A stretch of DNA of 64,000 nucleotides from Owenia fusiformis (GCA_903813345.2 CAIIXF020000001.1:15087915-15151914), one strand, 5' to 3'; positions 36,691 through 48,345 are shown, counted from the stretch's first letter. A program made the numbers and translations. The notes: a model not told the origin generated them from the letters alone.

Positions 36691-38860
36691 ACCTTGAGAA
36701 GGTCATTGAAGGTCAAACCTCAAATCTAAAGTCAGAATTGAACTTCTGATAACCTGTGGTGGTGGTACTTTTGATACCATTAACTCTTTTAATGGGTGGT
36801 AAATTAACAACACAGTTTGAATGATTCAATTCAACTAGAAAATGTATTTTACAAAGCAATTATTTTCTACATTTTTTCAAGCTTTAATAGTTACAAAAAG
36901 AATATTTGATAAGGTTCAAATCCATTGATGGTGAAGTAAACATCATCAAGAATTGAAGTATTCTTTAGTATTTTGGGGTAATCTAAGGATTAGATTCAGA
37001 AGTAGAAAATGGCAATGTCACTAAACACCAAATCCCAATGAACATATTATTCATAAATCTCACTGATCCCCAACTGGTTTTATAGATATCATGTCTTTAT
37101 AACAAAATGAATAAACTTATGTCAGAAGAAACATTTTCACCAAGAACAAGAAGAAGGTCGATTTTTGTATCTGAAAATTTTACCCGTATCCAAATATTTC
37201 ACATGTTTGTTAATAGTAAACATCCAGGAAGTTAACCAACCAAAGCGTTATGAAATAACTGGATATATTTGCTTGTGATTGACTAGCTTTTCAGTAAGTG
37301 GATGTTAACTTTTAAAATACATGTAAAATATTTGGATACAAATCAACCTCTTTGTAGGTGAAAACTGAGAACGATGAAAAAAAATTGTACAAACTCAAGT
37401 TCACTCATTTTGTGGGGACCAGTGAATCTGAAATGTGACAATACAATATGTTGACAATCTGCCTTGAATTTACACATAAAAAAGATATAGACATCCAGTA
37501 GTGATATATCAGAATTCCCATACATATCTTTCCAAAATGTGAAGAATCTCTGAGCACTACACAGGGAAATATGCTGATTTCTAAATTCGTACAAAATTAG
37601 CAGTCTGGCAAAAGCACACTCATAAGCACTCAACTACAAGTGCTGGTTCAATACTAATTTAAATTTGTACTTACTGAGGACTCAGTTTATGTATGAGTGC
37701 TCATTGAGTATTGAAAAATCAATGAAATCAATGCTATTTTATCACTCATTATACTCATCTAGTACTAAAAATGCAATAAATCAGTACTGATGTCATAAGT
37801 GCTCATTTAGTACTAATATTTACTGAAATGAGTACTCAATATTAGTACTCGGCATATCTCCCTGTGTATTACACTACACAGAAGTATTTGAGTCATTCTC
37901 TGGTCAAGTGGACAGATATATATACTAAGGGCTTCACAGTATTCGTTTGCAAGGATAATTATGTACACTGATTCTAGATCTTGTTCATGGTACCCAATTC
38001 TGGATGCCTCTCACCCAATAACAAAAATATCTAAGTATTAAACTAATGATAAAGTATGTCTTTAGAGTATGTATTTATGATGGTTTTGGGAATTATTTCC
38101 ACCAAACTCATGCACAAAATACTGTGTTGTCTAGGGTAGTCGCCCATTAAATTGTTTATCATCACATCACAGATATGAGTTAGTATAATCAATACTTTTG
38201 ATACCATTAACTCTTTTAATGGGTGGTAGATTAACAACACAGTTTGAATGATTCAATTCAACTAGAAAATGTATTTTATTAAAAATAAATTTTAAGCACA
38301 AATAAGTTCATAAAATAAAGGGTAGTTTTTGAGTTTCCTGATGTTGTCCTTTGTGCTACCTCTCTTCATAGTTCTATCGCAAACATATTGACCAATATTA
38401 ACAAAGGTCATCAAGACATAAGAGTAGTTTCAGATACATTTAAGTTTTAATTAAATTACAGGCAGCTATTTTCAGGAGATTACATGATAATATTATCTGG
38501 ATAAAATGAAAAATCATATTTGCTCCTTACTAACATGTGATAACGATCGTATATGCCAAGGTAGCATAAGTCAGTAAACTCCACTCTATATACATATTAT
38601 CACCAAAATGCAGTCTGAATACAGTGAATAGAGAATTTCTTGTTCTTGTACTGTTAGTCACAAATAAACCAAGATGGCAAAGTCAGTACAAGTCAGTAAT
38701 AAGTCAGACTCAGATGGAACCTGAATAGAGAATTTCTTTTCCTTGTACTGTTAGTCATGAATGTACCAAGATGGCAATTGTACACAAAAATGACTAGATG
38801 ACAAGTGCACCAAGACAATATGAGGTGTCAGTTTGTTGGATACTAGACTACCAATCTCCA
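36691..38860. other. Intergenic DNA with an 85-bp direct repeat and MITE
   Basis: 36767-36851 and 38194-38278 are direct repeats with one mismatch in 85 ('ttttgataccattaactctt' start). Between them lies the 307-bp MITE at 37560-37866. An open minus-strand segment at 37343-37633 (96 codons) has no recognisable domain and is not called. Confidence 0.6.
37560..37866. mobile_element. TA-flanked MITE (307 bp)
   Basis: TIRs CACAGGGAAATATGCTGA and, inverted from the right, CACAGGGAGATATGCCGA, each next to TA. The inside is enriched in agtact/gtgctcat words. Non-coding. Confidence 0.75.
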
Positions 38861-41800
38861 TCAAGCTTGTCTTGGTATTTGGTGTTCCCAATCATGTTTG
38901 CATTTTGGGCACTTTGGGTTTGTTTGATCTTTGAACAGTCTTACAGCACAATATAGATGTAGTTTGGTATTATCCTCAGGTCTCTCTGCCCTGTCTTCAC
39001 ACACTGAGCACATCTGGCCCTGAAAGAAGTTTCATAGATGTTTTCAGTAATCTGGGTCTGTAACAATGTACATGTATGTACTGTACAATGAAAATGCATC
39101 ATCATGCAGAATAAACCTGGTCACAGCCTGAATCTAATATGCATTGAACAAGTTGGAACCAACAATATATCTTACCACTTTTGGTGGTGGTGACATAAAA
39201 AAATTAGCATAGCAGGGTACAAGAAATTTTCTCCAATTTTCCATAAGTGCGATTTTTTGATTACTTTTACAATGTCTGCCTAACCTCTATTTTCCACATG
39301 AGCTTCCCTTTTCAAATCTTTTTGTCTTTTTATTTGCAAATGCTGAATGGCAAACGTTAATTCAGAACTCTGTTGTTGTGAACAATGAACAATTTTTTGG
39401 GGGGAAATGTCATGTCAATAGACTAGATGCAGGTAGAAATAATCTTGATTTACATCAAATATTCAAAATTCATATTTAACATCTACATGTAAAATTACAT
39501 ATAGAATTATGGTTTCAAAAATTGTTTAAGGATGTAAGCCCTGGACTCAGTACAATGTGGAATGACCATTCCTTGAAGATGTTGCTTTCCAAAATTTGCA
39601 CGAGATGTGCAGCATCGAGTACTAATTTTAGAAAACAACGCCTGAAAGGAATGGTCATTCCCCAATGCATCGAGTCTTGGGCTTAAATTTTTCACACATT
39701 GCCAGTGGTTTCAGTAACTTTTTTTACAAGAGGCAGCAGATTAGAAATACAAGGGGCGGCATTCAAAATAACCAATTTTACACTCCCGGAAATGCAAATT
39801 TTTGTTTTACACTGGTGATCCGCTTGATTACACTGGTTACCGAAACTGTTCGTTTTGGGGTAACAAAATGTCGGAACGTCAAAGGTACGATTTTTCTTTT
39901 TTCCTTATTTCACACGTTGTAGGCAGAATCCCAACGCCATTTTTTCTCAAAAACTAGTATCAGCACCATATGTTTTAGGAAATGTACATGTTTGCGAAAA
40001 AATATGTCAGAAGACAACAAAATCGTCGATTTAATTCCTCACTTTAACGGTTTTGGGTTAAAAGTGCAGATCTTAACTGTTTTTCGAAAAACCGTTTATG
40101 TAACTTAAGTGAGGAATTAAGTAGACGATTCTGTTGTCTTCCGAACTATTTATTCAAAAATATGTACATTTTCTTAAACATATGATAGTCATACTGATAC
40201 ATGTTTGTGTTAAAAATGTCGTGGGAATTCTGCCTACAACGTGTGAAATAAGAAAAAAAGAAAAATTGTACCTTCGATGTTCCGACATTTTGTTACCAAA
40301 ACGGACCGTTTCGGTAACCAGCGTAATTGAGTGGATCACCAGTGTTATTAGAGCGTCGGCGCACCGAAAGTGGATAAATGGGCAGGGAATGTCAAATTAA
40401 ATTCACATTCTGATGTGCATTATGCTGTTGCTATTGCGTGGGATCACTGATCAGATGGGTTTGATGTAATCCATGGTTATTATTGTTCTTGTAAGATTAA
40501 AGGCAAAATATACTACATGTCACAAAAGTGCAAGGATGAAGACTTCACCTGTGAATATATTTCAGACAACGTATCTCATACACAAGAGTATTGTACAGTC
40601 ATTCAAAGTTTTGAACATTGAATCCTATTTGAGAGGTGATTTAAAAGATTTTACGTGTTGCAGGTTTTCCAAAGTCATTTCCATGTGTGATATTGTCAAT
40701 TTAATTGACCACAAGACACGGGCTACACAAAATAACATCTTGAACTGTGGAATGACTAGGGCAACTCATATAGAATGCCATTTTTATTTTTTATATTCTT
40801 ATAAAATAAATTATGATTTACTCTTCCACAGGTTTCATTTTACAAATTCAAATGCACTTCCTGGGTTGAACACTCAATATAGAATGCAACCTGTGTGTAT
40901 ACAATGTACAGGGCATTCAATAAGTACTGATGAAATGATGTGACTTTTTTAATCTCCCCCCTAAACTTAAGACCATATTTGGCTTCTGACAACCGGCGAA
41001 TTATAGAAAACAAACGGCGATTTTGGACTCTCGCCCCCTGCTATTGAAAGCCCAGATTGCAAAACATTTTCTAAAAATTGTCACTTAAAAGAAATCACTA
41101 AAATAACATATTTTCAATGAAACCTTTTGTAAGGGTCAAGTTGGCAAAGCATCAATTTATATCTGAAGAGCCAAGTTGTCACCTTGAAAACCACATAAGG
41201 AATGACCTTGGATGCAGTGATTGGTTATATAATGCACTGCAGTTATATGAAATACTGTTTTCAGATTGGCTAGAATGGAACACACATTGCCTATCCATGT
41301 GTCAATTATCAATATCAACTATGAAAATTTAATTTTTTTTGAAAATGTGACAACTACGTTGTAGGTCGGGTATAGAATCCAGGTTATAATAATAAAATAA
41401 CAAGGCATTAACATGACAAAATGACACCGCCTAGTTGCGCACAATATTATTAGTTCAATCTTAGTCAGATTTGAACTTCTGAGAAGTTGTAGATGATTTT
41501 GAAAAAAAATTGGTCAATTTGAAGCAAGTTGAAAAAATACCTTTTTAACCTCGAAAAGGTCATTGAAGGTCAAGTATTTTTTGTCCTTAAGAATGTCATT
41601 GAAGGTCAAATCTATAGTCAGATTTGAACTTTTGAGACATTCTAGATGATTTTGAAAAAAGTTGGTCAATTTGAAGCAAGTTCAAAAAATACATTTTTGA
41701 CCTTTTTTACAATGAGAAGGTCATTCAAGGTCAAATCTCAAATCTAAAGTCAGATTTGAACTTCTGATAACTTGTCAATGATTTTTTTAAAAAATATGGC

Positions 41801-44612
41801 CAATTTGACGCAAGTTGAAAAAAAACCTTTTTGACCTTTTACCTTGAAATGGTCATTGAAGGTCAAATCTAAAATATAAAGTCAGATTTGAACTTCTGAA
41901 AACTTGTAGATGATTTTGAAAAAGCTGAAGTCAGTCTAAAAGGTATTTGTTAAGTTATTGGAAATTTTAAGAATTTGTAACACATGCCAACCGCCACCCA
42001 CCGATCACCAACCAGCAACTACCGGTTGCCACCACAAAAAGACGAAGACCACAACAATATGTCACCACTTTTTGGTGGTGACATAAAAAGTGTAATATTT
42101 TTTCTTGAATTCAGCAGATAATATTTTCTTTTACTGGAGATTAGAGATATTTTAATTTGTATAACTACATTAAGGCAATCTGAAAATTGTTCCACCAAAA
42201 CTGTTGAGTATTTAAGTTTAAGGGAACTATCTACTACTAGTTTCTGTCATTTAATCTGACCCGAATTATCCACTTTGATTAGCCACTGCGGCATTCAGTA
42301 AGTTCTGATAAAAATTAAACTTGTGAATTTCTGAAACGTGCATTATTTAATGACAACATAGTAGTTGCTCATACCTTGATACACAGTCTTTTGCAGATGT
42401 TGCAATTGATGGCAGACAATGGGTATGTCTTGCTTATGTATTGGTCCAGTTCAAGGATGCCTCTTGTACCAAGAGATATAATGCCCTTCCCCTAAAACAC
42501 AATAAAATACATTGAAAATTTCATGATCATATTGTTATAATTGTCAGATCTTGAAGCTCTATAAAAACAAATAAAAGCTCCTCAACAAGTCGAATTTCAA
42601 AGGTGTATCATACATATCACCTATATAGCACAGCGGTAGAGCACATGTACCAAGTATGCATAGGTCACGGATTTGATCCCCGGTTCAGGCAATACTTAAT
42701 TTGCTTGTTTGCGTAAAGTACTTCAGGGTGTTTAGTTGAGCAGTCCATGACTCGCAAAAAGGCTGTGGTGTGTACTTGTATGCCTATGTATGAGTGCACA
42801 TAAAAGAACACCGGGGTTCTTCAAGGAGGGGTTCCTAGATCTGACTTCCATGATGATGCGTTAATTACGACCGTATATATACGGGATATACTCAAGAGGT
42901 ATTGCTCACCTTCAATGGTGGTAAACAAGATACAATATAATACAATCACACTTCAAACATTCTTGTTTTTTGCTTAGTGACATAGTAAATATATGATGAA
43001 CTTCAAAACACCTGCCTTGTGTATTGTTATCCAGCCTGCTGTGGACAGAGATTCAATAAGTGTTTCAGCTTCTTTTTTTGTCATTCTCTTTTTACTTATG
43101 GTCTTTATCTCATCAGTGAGGTTGACTGCTTGTATTGTGTTGATCTCCCCATCCCCATTCACTATCTTTTGAACCTGTACATATTGCAAGTGTGATATAA
43201 ATTAGATTACTGTATATAGAACACTGAAGCTGCACAGCTACATAAAGGCATTTTTCATCAATGTCAGCATTAACTATATTCTCTGGAACCAGTCATCTGA
43301 CTATGCAATGTATATAATAAAGTGTGATGTGTGAATTCTATATTGGTCGGGGTATATGGACAAACTAAAGGCAAGATCATGTGAAAAATTCACACTTTAA
43401 GATGAACCGGCCAATTGTCTTAATGACATGAATGAAGGGTGTATTTGACTAATAGTAAAGAATTACTTACGATTTTTTTGAAAAGCTCAAGTTCATTGAC
43501 GGTGTATGTTGCAAGGTGTGGGTTTTTCAAGAAGTCAGAGTCGTATGTATTCACCTGAAATATTTAAATGTTTCACATTTAAATTCTAAATCCAAAGATA
43601 AACCAAATATATTGAGCAGTATTAAAGAAGTCAAAGTGAAAAGAAATGGCACTGAAAAATATCCAAGTCTTCCAATAGGTTGGCTTTCATTTGCTTAGCA
43701 TAACCATATACGAGTACATGCATACATTGCAATTCAAAAATATAAACCTAATAAACATTTAAAAAACATTTCATTTTTTCTTTCCTCTCCAAAATATGTC
43801 CTTAAATCTCAGCTGGGACTGGTCAAAGGTATTCAGATGGACAGGTGTTCACATTTCAAGGTGTTTACATGGTAATCTTAGCACATGTATTTCACATTGG
43901 GAGGTGTACAAGAGGAGTTTAGATATACAGTTTTACTGGCCAAGTACATACCAATGCATAATATGAGGATCCTGTAAATTCACTGAGGCCTTTCTTTATT
44001 TCAATTCCAACTGGTTTGATGTTCCTGTTTATCTCTTGGACAAATTGTCCTAAGTTTGTTTGATCATAATTAGCTGAAAATATATAAATTAATGTGTATT
44101 TTATGTACACTATTGAAATGCCTCCCATCTGTAAATTAAATGGACAATGATGAATACATTATCATTAAGAAAAACACATAGTTTCCATGGTTTAACATTG
44201 TAATTACCAACAGAAAATCATGTTTTTGCCAGTTATTGCTCAGTATTACATGTTTTTACTGTTAAAAAGTGGCTGTTCAAATGTGTAAGTATCTTGAAAA
44301 ATATGTTCAGGTAAAATCACTTAAAAGTCTTCATAATCATGTAAAATTGCAATCCAAGAATGAGAGCTGTTTTTAAAGTAAGCATGGAACCTTATTACAC
44401 TCACACTACACAACTTTTTCAGAAGAGCAATGTAAATTAGTAATAATTATCATGGTAACCATGACAGCAGGTTTACTAACTAAATCAATGGTCATACCTT
44501 CAAACCTTGCACAACTCGCCCTGTGGGCCATTTTTACACCAGACGCATCCATTATATTTTTGCTCATCAACATCTGTAAAAAAACTCTTTGTTCATCAGA
44601 CATTGCCTCCAT
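38861..44612 (-). CDS. NSMCE1: NSMCE1: SMC5/6 complex RING-like E3 ubiquitin ligase subunit, 6 exons
   Basis: Exons 44498-44612, 43952-44073, 43471-43554, 43016-43174, 42375-42491 and 38861-39019 give 251 residues (human 266). NSE1 forms the NSE1-NSE3-NSE4 subcomplex of SMC5/6 in the nucleus and acts in DNA repair. The N-terminal ~160 residues form tandem winged helices (FLQMLMSKNIMDA; EINRNIKPVGIEIKKGL; NELELFKKI; KKEAETLIESLSTAGWI matches the family's KEAE...L...W). The C-terminal variant RING has all eight zinc ligands: C190, C193, C203, C206, H220, C223, C236, C239 (C4HC3). The loop between C206 and H220 has 13 residues instead of 4 in human. TAA lies in frame two codons before the ATG. 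Exon 4 can only stay in frame with a GC donor (AAG|GCAGGT). The last intron is 3.36 kb and contains nested repeats. Confidence 0.95.
39810..40344. mobile_element. Palindromic MITE, complete copy 2 (535 bp), TTA target duplication
   Basis: Starts CACTGGTGATCCGCTTGATT and ends with the inverted copy (from aattgagtggatcaccagtg). TTA precedes the left end and follows the right end. Nearly the whole element is a foldback. Related to 9759-10233. CACTG ends with a 3-bp duplication fit CACTA/EnSpm-type or, by the TTA target, PIF/Harbinger-type elements; the superfamily is undecided. Confidence 0.85.
41455..41935. repeat. ~130-bp tandem array rich in AGGTCA half-sites
   Basis: About four units of 'gtcagatttgaacttctga' ... 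'ttggtcaatttgaagcaagt' ... 'aaggtcattgaaggtcaaat'. Related single units occur at 35030-35125 and 36575-36745. AGGTCAnnnnAGGTCA (DR4 spacing) appears near 41557 and 41716, with a decayed form near 41851. See findings. Confidence 0.8.
42619..42945 (+). repeat. tRNA-derived SINE (plus copy)
   Basis: The head 'tagcacagcggtagagcaca' is a tRNA A box, and 'ggatttgatccccggttcag' is a B box, ~45 bases apart. A non-tRNA body (cttgtttgcgtaaagtac, 'gaccgtatatatacggg', 'gaggtattgctcacctt') and a simple tail (tacaatataatacaat) follow. A minus-strand copy of the same family is at 56849-57174. Confidence 0.85.
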
Positions 44613-45530
44613 TGTTTATGAGATGCTTGGCATAAACTATGATGACTTGGCTAGGATCTTTGCTGGTGATGTATTGTAGATTTTTAGGTATCCAGGCCAA
44701 TTCTTAGGTTACTTTGTGAATATTCTAAGATCAATCCTGTGAAGACTTTCCTATTTGCCTACTATATTCTAGTCCAGATGTACATCTATTAGGTGGTGTA
44801 AACTATTTGGTGTAGACTTTTGACTTTCTGGAGATCTAACTGGAAATAAACATAATAGAATTGTACTCAAGTAAAAAGAAATTGCAATTTTCATGCAATA
44901 ATTGTTTAATTATTGGTTAATAAATATTCATTTTGATTAGTGTTAATCTGTTTCAGTCAATATAAAATATTGAAATTAAAAGACTTCTTTGTTTTTTGTT
45001 TACAGAGTACATAAGAGTACATGTGAGTTATATAATAAAACAAATAGTGACAGCCAATTTTTGGCAAACAGTGTCAAAATTTTCCTATGGAACATGTCAG
45101 TTGATAGGATAATCTCTCGGGAAAATATTTTGCAAAAAAAAGTTATTTCCCTCAATGTTGCTAGTACATAGGAGTTTGATTGCAATAAACCGTGATGGCT
45201 AACATTGCCACGGTTGCACCAAACAGAATCCTGCATCTGATCATATGTGAGAATTATGTGTTAGTGCACTTGAATGAGTTTTTTTGTTGAAAACATGGGA
45301 CCATGTAAATTGCGCTACGGGGCTTGCAGGGGGAAATCTCATTACCTATTACGCAATGCTCCACCAAGAGGGGGGAAAGCCCCAGAGATCACCACATCTG
45401 TTTGCTCAACTTCTCACCAGCTAGTTTTCAAAAATAACACGTTGCTGTGCTGTTTTAATCGATGTAAGCATGTTCACTACACCTTTCTTTATCTTGATCC
45501 AAAATAACAAAAACTATGATATAAATCAAA
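44613..45530. other. Upstream of NSMCE1; no further gene recognised
   Basis: Sequence between the NSMCE1 start and the LINE fragment. It should include the NSMCE1 promoter, but no convincing core motif is seen. A G/C-richer patch (45300-45420, 'gaggggggaaagccccagag') stands out from its AT-rich surroundings without an identifiable function. Confidence 0.35.
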
Positions 45531-45539
45531 AAAATGACA

Positions 45540-45763
45540 GAAATTAGCCTGTAGTGTAGGCAGACAAACCAGCAGCCCTACCACCATGCTGAGGAATCTG
45601 CAGCTGCCAGTACCACTACAAAACAGACATAATTTGACAAGAGTAGTCATGCTTTACAAGATAGTCCACCATAAGGTAGCCATTCCACCAGCGGCATACC
45701 TTGAGCCAGTAGGATCTGTGACTAGGGGTCACAACCTACGCTACTTTGTCCCATCCTCAAGAG
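45540..45763 (+). pseudogene. LINE reverse-transcriptase C-terminal fragment, part 1
   Basis: Reads MLRNLQLPVPLQNRHNL, then RVVMLYKIVHHKVAIPPAAY and RGHNLRYFVPSSR, the typical end region of CR1/Jockey-like reverse transcriptases. The frame is cut at 45764 by the inserted element and resumes at 48225. Confidence 0.85.
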
Positions 45764-48219
45764 CACTGGGGATGAACTGGAAACGAGGGAGGTTTTGCCT
45801 CGTATCAAAATGGCGGCGCGTGAAAAAATTTCATTCGGTAAGATTTTTGTTTTTTACAATTTTCGTGCTTTTATCCTTCAAATTAAAACTTAATATTTGG
45901 CAAGTAAATAGTTTATAAGTTCCGGTTTTATAATATGATTGCAAATTAGAAATCAATACAGACATTGCTGAGATATTTACATTTCAATTCTCTCACTTAG
46001 GAAACGAGGCACCTGTCTACATTTTGTAACAATGAAACGAGGCAATGTTTGACTTGCAACGAGGCAACTATTCTTTCTCTGATAGTGTCTACATTTATGA
46101 TCTTATTTCCACCGTTCTTTCTGGTCACATACTACCGATTACGTTTTACCCGATATACATGATTATATATGTAAGAGTTAAAAAGAATAACCATATTGTT
46201 TAAAGTACCAATACAGGCAAAAGCAATCACATCATATACAGGTACAATGATGGTACATGTGTACACATTCCAAATGTAGTTATACATATTAGGCTATGAC
46301 ATGATGAGCTAATAAGAATGTATGATAAGCATGTAGGCCTATGTATATCTGATAATCTGTACAATCTGAATGTTTGATAAAGGAACTTGATGATGCAGCT
46401 GAAGGTATGGAATGATTAAAGTTGCAGCAAAGAAAAGTCTAACTGTACCAATTTAGTTAAGCTACATGTTGTTAAAGTCCCCGATAAATCGGGCTACGTA
46501 TACCGCCGTGTTTACATTAGGGGATTAGAAGAGTTTATTTTTTACTTAGGTATGCAAGCTACGTATATCAATATTAGGCCTTCATTCATGTACTCGTGTG
46601 CATGTAATCAGCATGCCCTTCAATATTATGTAAACCAGGCTATTCAAGTACTGTATAATGTACACTATTTATGTGTGTACTACATACATACAATACAATT
46701 CCCTGGGAAACAAAACACAAATACTTTTTATATGTTCAAAATGAGCCATTTGATTGATGCAAACACTAAATAGCTTCATAAATAACATCTACAAAGTATA
46801 TCTAATAGTAATTTTTAATTTCAATGGTGAAACTTCCCTGGTTACGATTATATGGGAAATCATCACGAGACGAAGATCGTTCGCCTTCCTGGCTTACCTC
46901 TGAATCGTGTACCCGGTAATCTCTTTATATAGTTTAGCGAGAGCGGTGCGCCTGCGCAGTTTTAAACTTTGGCGCACACTTTAAGGTTCATCTTTAAGTA
47001 CAGAAAATGTCAATGCACTTCACTCGATTCATTCTTTGCTGCAGCTTAAAATTCATGCTAAGGAGTTATACTGTTTTATTTTTTAAATATTTCGAAAACG
47101 TTAAATAGCATTGCTTTGAGTGTCAATTCCAATAAACGAGCCAGCTATCCGAGCTATCAATGGTAGCGCATATATCGTCAAAATGTTCTCTCAAATAAGA
47201 AAATCTCGTTCAAAGAAGTGCTATTTTAATAGCTAGGGAGCTTAAGCTACACGTATTTTAGAAATGGCGAACGTAAACGTGAAATGACCCCTGGGAACTA
47301 TAGTTCCGTTCTGGATTGACTTATACAAAGACCCAATTAAAACAGTTTAACTGATACCTTTGTAATCATTCATGCAAATAAAGACGTTGAAGACAAGAAC
47401 TAGTTCTCTGAAGATTGCAATTTTACACGTTTACGTACACTTCTCTTTAAAACATGTGTCGTTAAACCTCCCTACTAATCGTACGCAAATGGGGCATTGT
47501 TGTTGCTCGAGATGGATATATTTGATAGAATATAATTCCAGATACGATAAAAAACGAATGACCATGGTAATAATTAAATGACTCGCCTATATTACAAAAA
47601 TAGCAGAGTCAAGGAGCACACTGACATTGTCTCATTTGTGTACATTGGATTTTACTGTTTGTATTCTTTAATGTCTGTATGTTACACGTTCAATGGCAAA
47701 GCCAAAATGATGAGACGCGTATACAAATGAACCTGTTTTCTCATCTAACGTTCGTTTCCGTACAGAGAGATTACCATCATGCTGTTGCATCATATGGAAT
47801 ACAATATCAGCAACGTTGTCGTTTCCTGTGTTACAGAAATAGCATTTGAACAGGGACGCTTCTTTTTGTAGGCCCCGTTCTGTAATAAAAACAAAACATT
47901 TTTAATTAAATATGGTTGCCTCGTTTCATTCTTAAGAATGCTATATAGCTGCCTCGTTTCCTTGAGAAACATGCCTCGTTTCCTAAGTGAGAGAATTGAT
48001 ATGTAAATATCTCAGCAATGCCAGTATTGATTTCTAATTTGTAATCATATTATAAAACCGGAACTTATGAACTATTTACTTTCCAAATATTAAGTTTTAA
48101 TTTGAAGGATAAAAGCACGAAAATTGTAAAAAACAAAAATCTTACCGAATGAAATTTTTTCACGCGCCGCCATTTTGATACGAGGCAAAACCTCCCTCGT
48201 TTCCAGTTCATCCCCAGTG
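45764..48219. mobile_element. 2,456-bp DNA transposon with ~245-bp terminal inverted repeats and 5-bp target duplication
   Basis: Left end CACTGGGGATGAACTGGAAA; the right end is its exact inverted copy. The TIRs (about 45764-46008 and 47975-48219) differ at only a few positions. Inside each end the word gaaacgaggca recurs several times, as transposase-binding subterminal repeats do. The target duplication is AAGAG (45759-45763 and 48220-48224). No transposase frame is present, so it is non-autonomous. 5-bp duplication with CAC-started ends is the Transib/RAG-like pattern, but the match is weak and the superfamily is unassigned. Confidence 0.93.
46900..46960 (-). promoter_or_regulatory. Putative minus-strand promoter inside the transposon
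   Basis: On the minus strand an NRF1-type site TGCGCAGGCGCA (46947-46958) is followed by a TATA box, TATATAAAG (about 46924-46932). About 30 bases on comes a good splice donor, CAGAG|GTAAGC (near 46898). Only motifs are seen. Confidence 0.35.
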
Positions 48220-48224
48220 AAGAG

Positions 48225-48345
48225 TAGATATACATCTTTACTCATTTTTCCCTGCAACCATACGACTATGGAACCTTCTTTCAGCAAATGTAGCCATGAT
48301 ACATTCCCTGGACATTTTTAAGAAGGAGGCAATTGTGATGCTTTC
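48225..48345 (+). pseudogene. LINE reverse-transcriptase C-terminal fragment, part 2
   Basis: Continues the frame of 45540-45763 after removal of the element and one AAGAG: VDIHLYSFFPATIRLWNLL, then HSLDIFKKE. The SFFP-x-T-x-x-WN-x-L signature is the conserved end of this reverse-transcriptase class. Confidence 0.85.

Larger units (their letters stand above)
39417..42235. repeat. Repeat element split in three by later insertions (NSMCE1 last intron)
   Basis: Pieces 39417-39525, 41316-41375 and 42105-42235 are colinear with one continuous stretch at about 62756-63105. Shared words are 'gtagaaataatcttgattta', 'gaaaatttaattttytttga' with 'aggtcggg', and 'ttcaagtttaagggaact' near the end. The gaps of ~1.79 kb (with the MITE at 39810) and ~0.73 kb (with the AGGTCA array) are later insertions. 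Confidence 0.7.

Noticed and set aside
45764-45783. RAG recombination signal (heptamer/nonamer) at the transposon ends
   Set aside because: CACTGGG matches the heptamer only in its first bases and no A-rich nonamer stands at 12 or 23 bp; kept only as a weak Transib/RAG-like hint from the 5-bp duplication.
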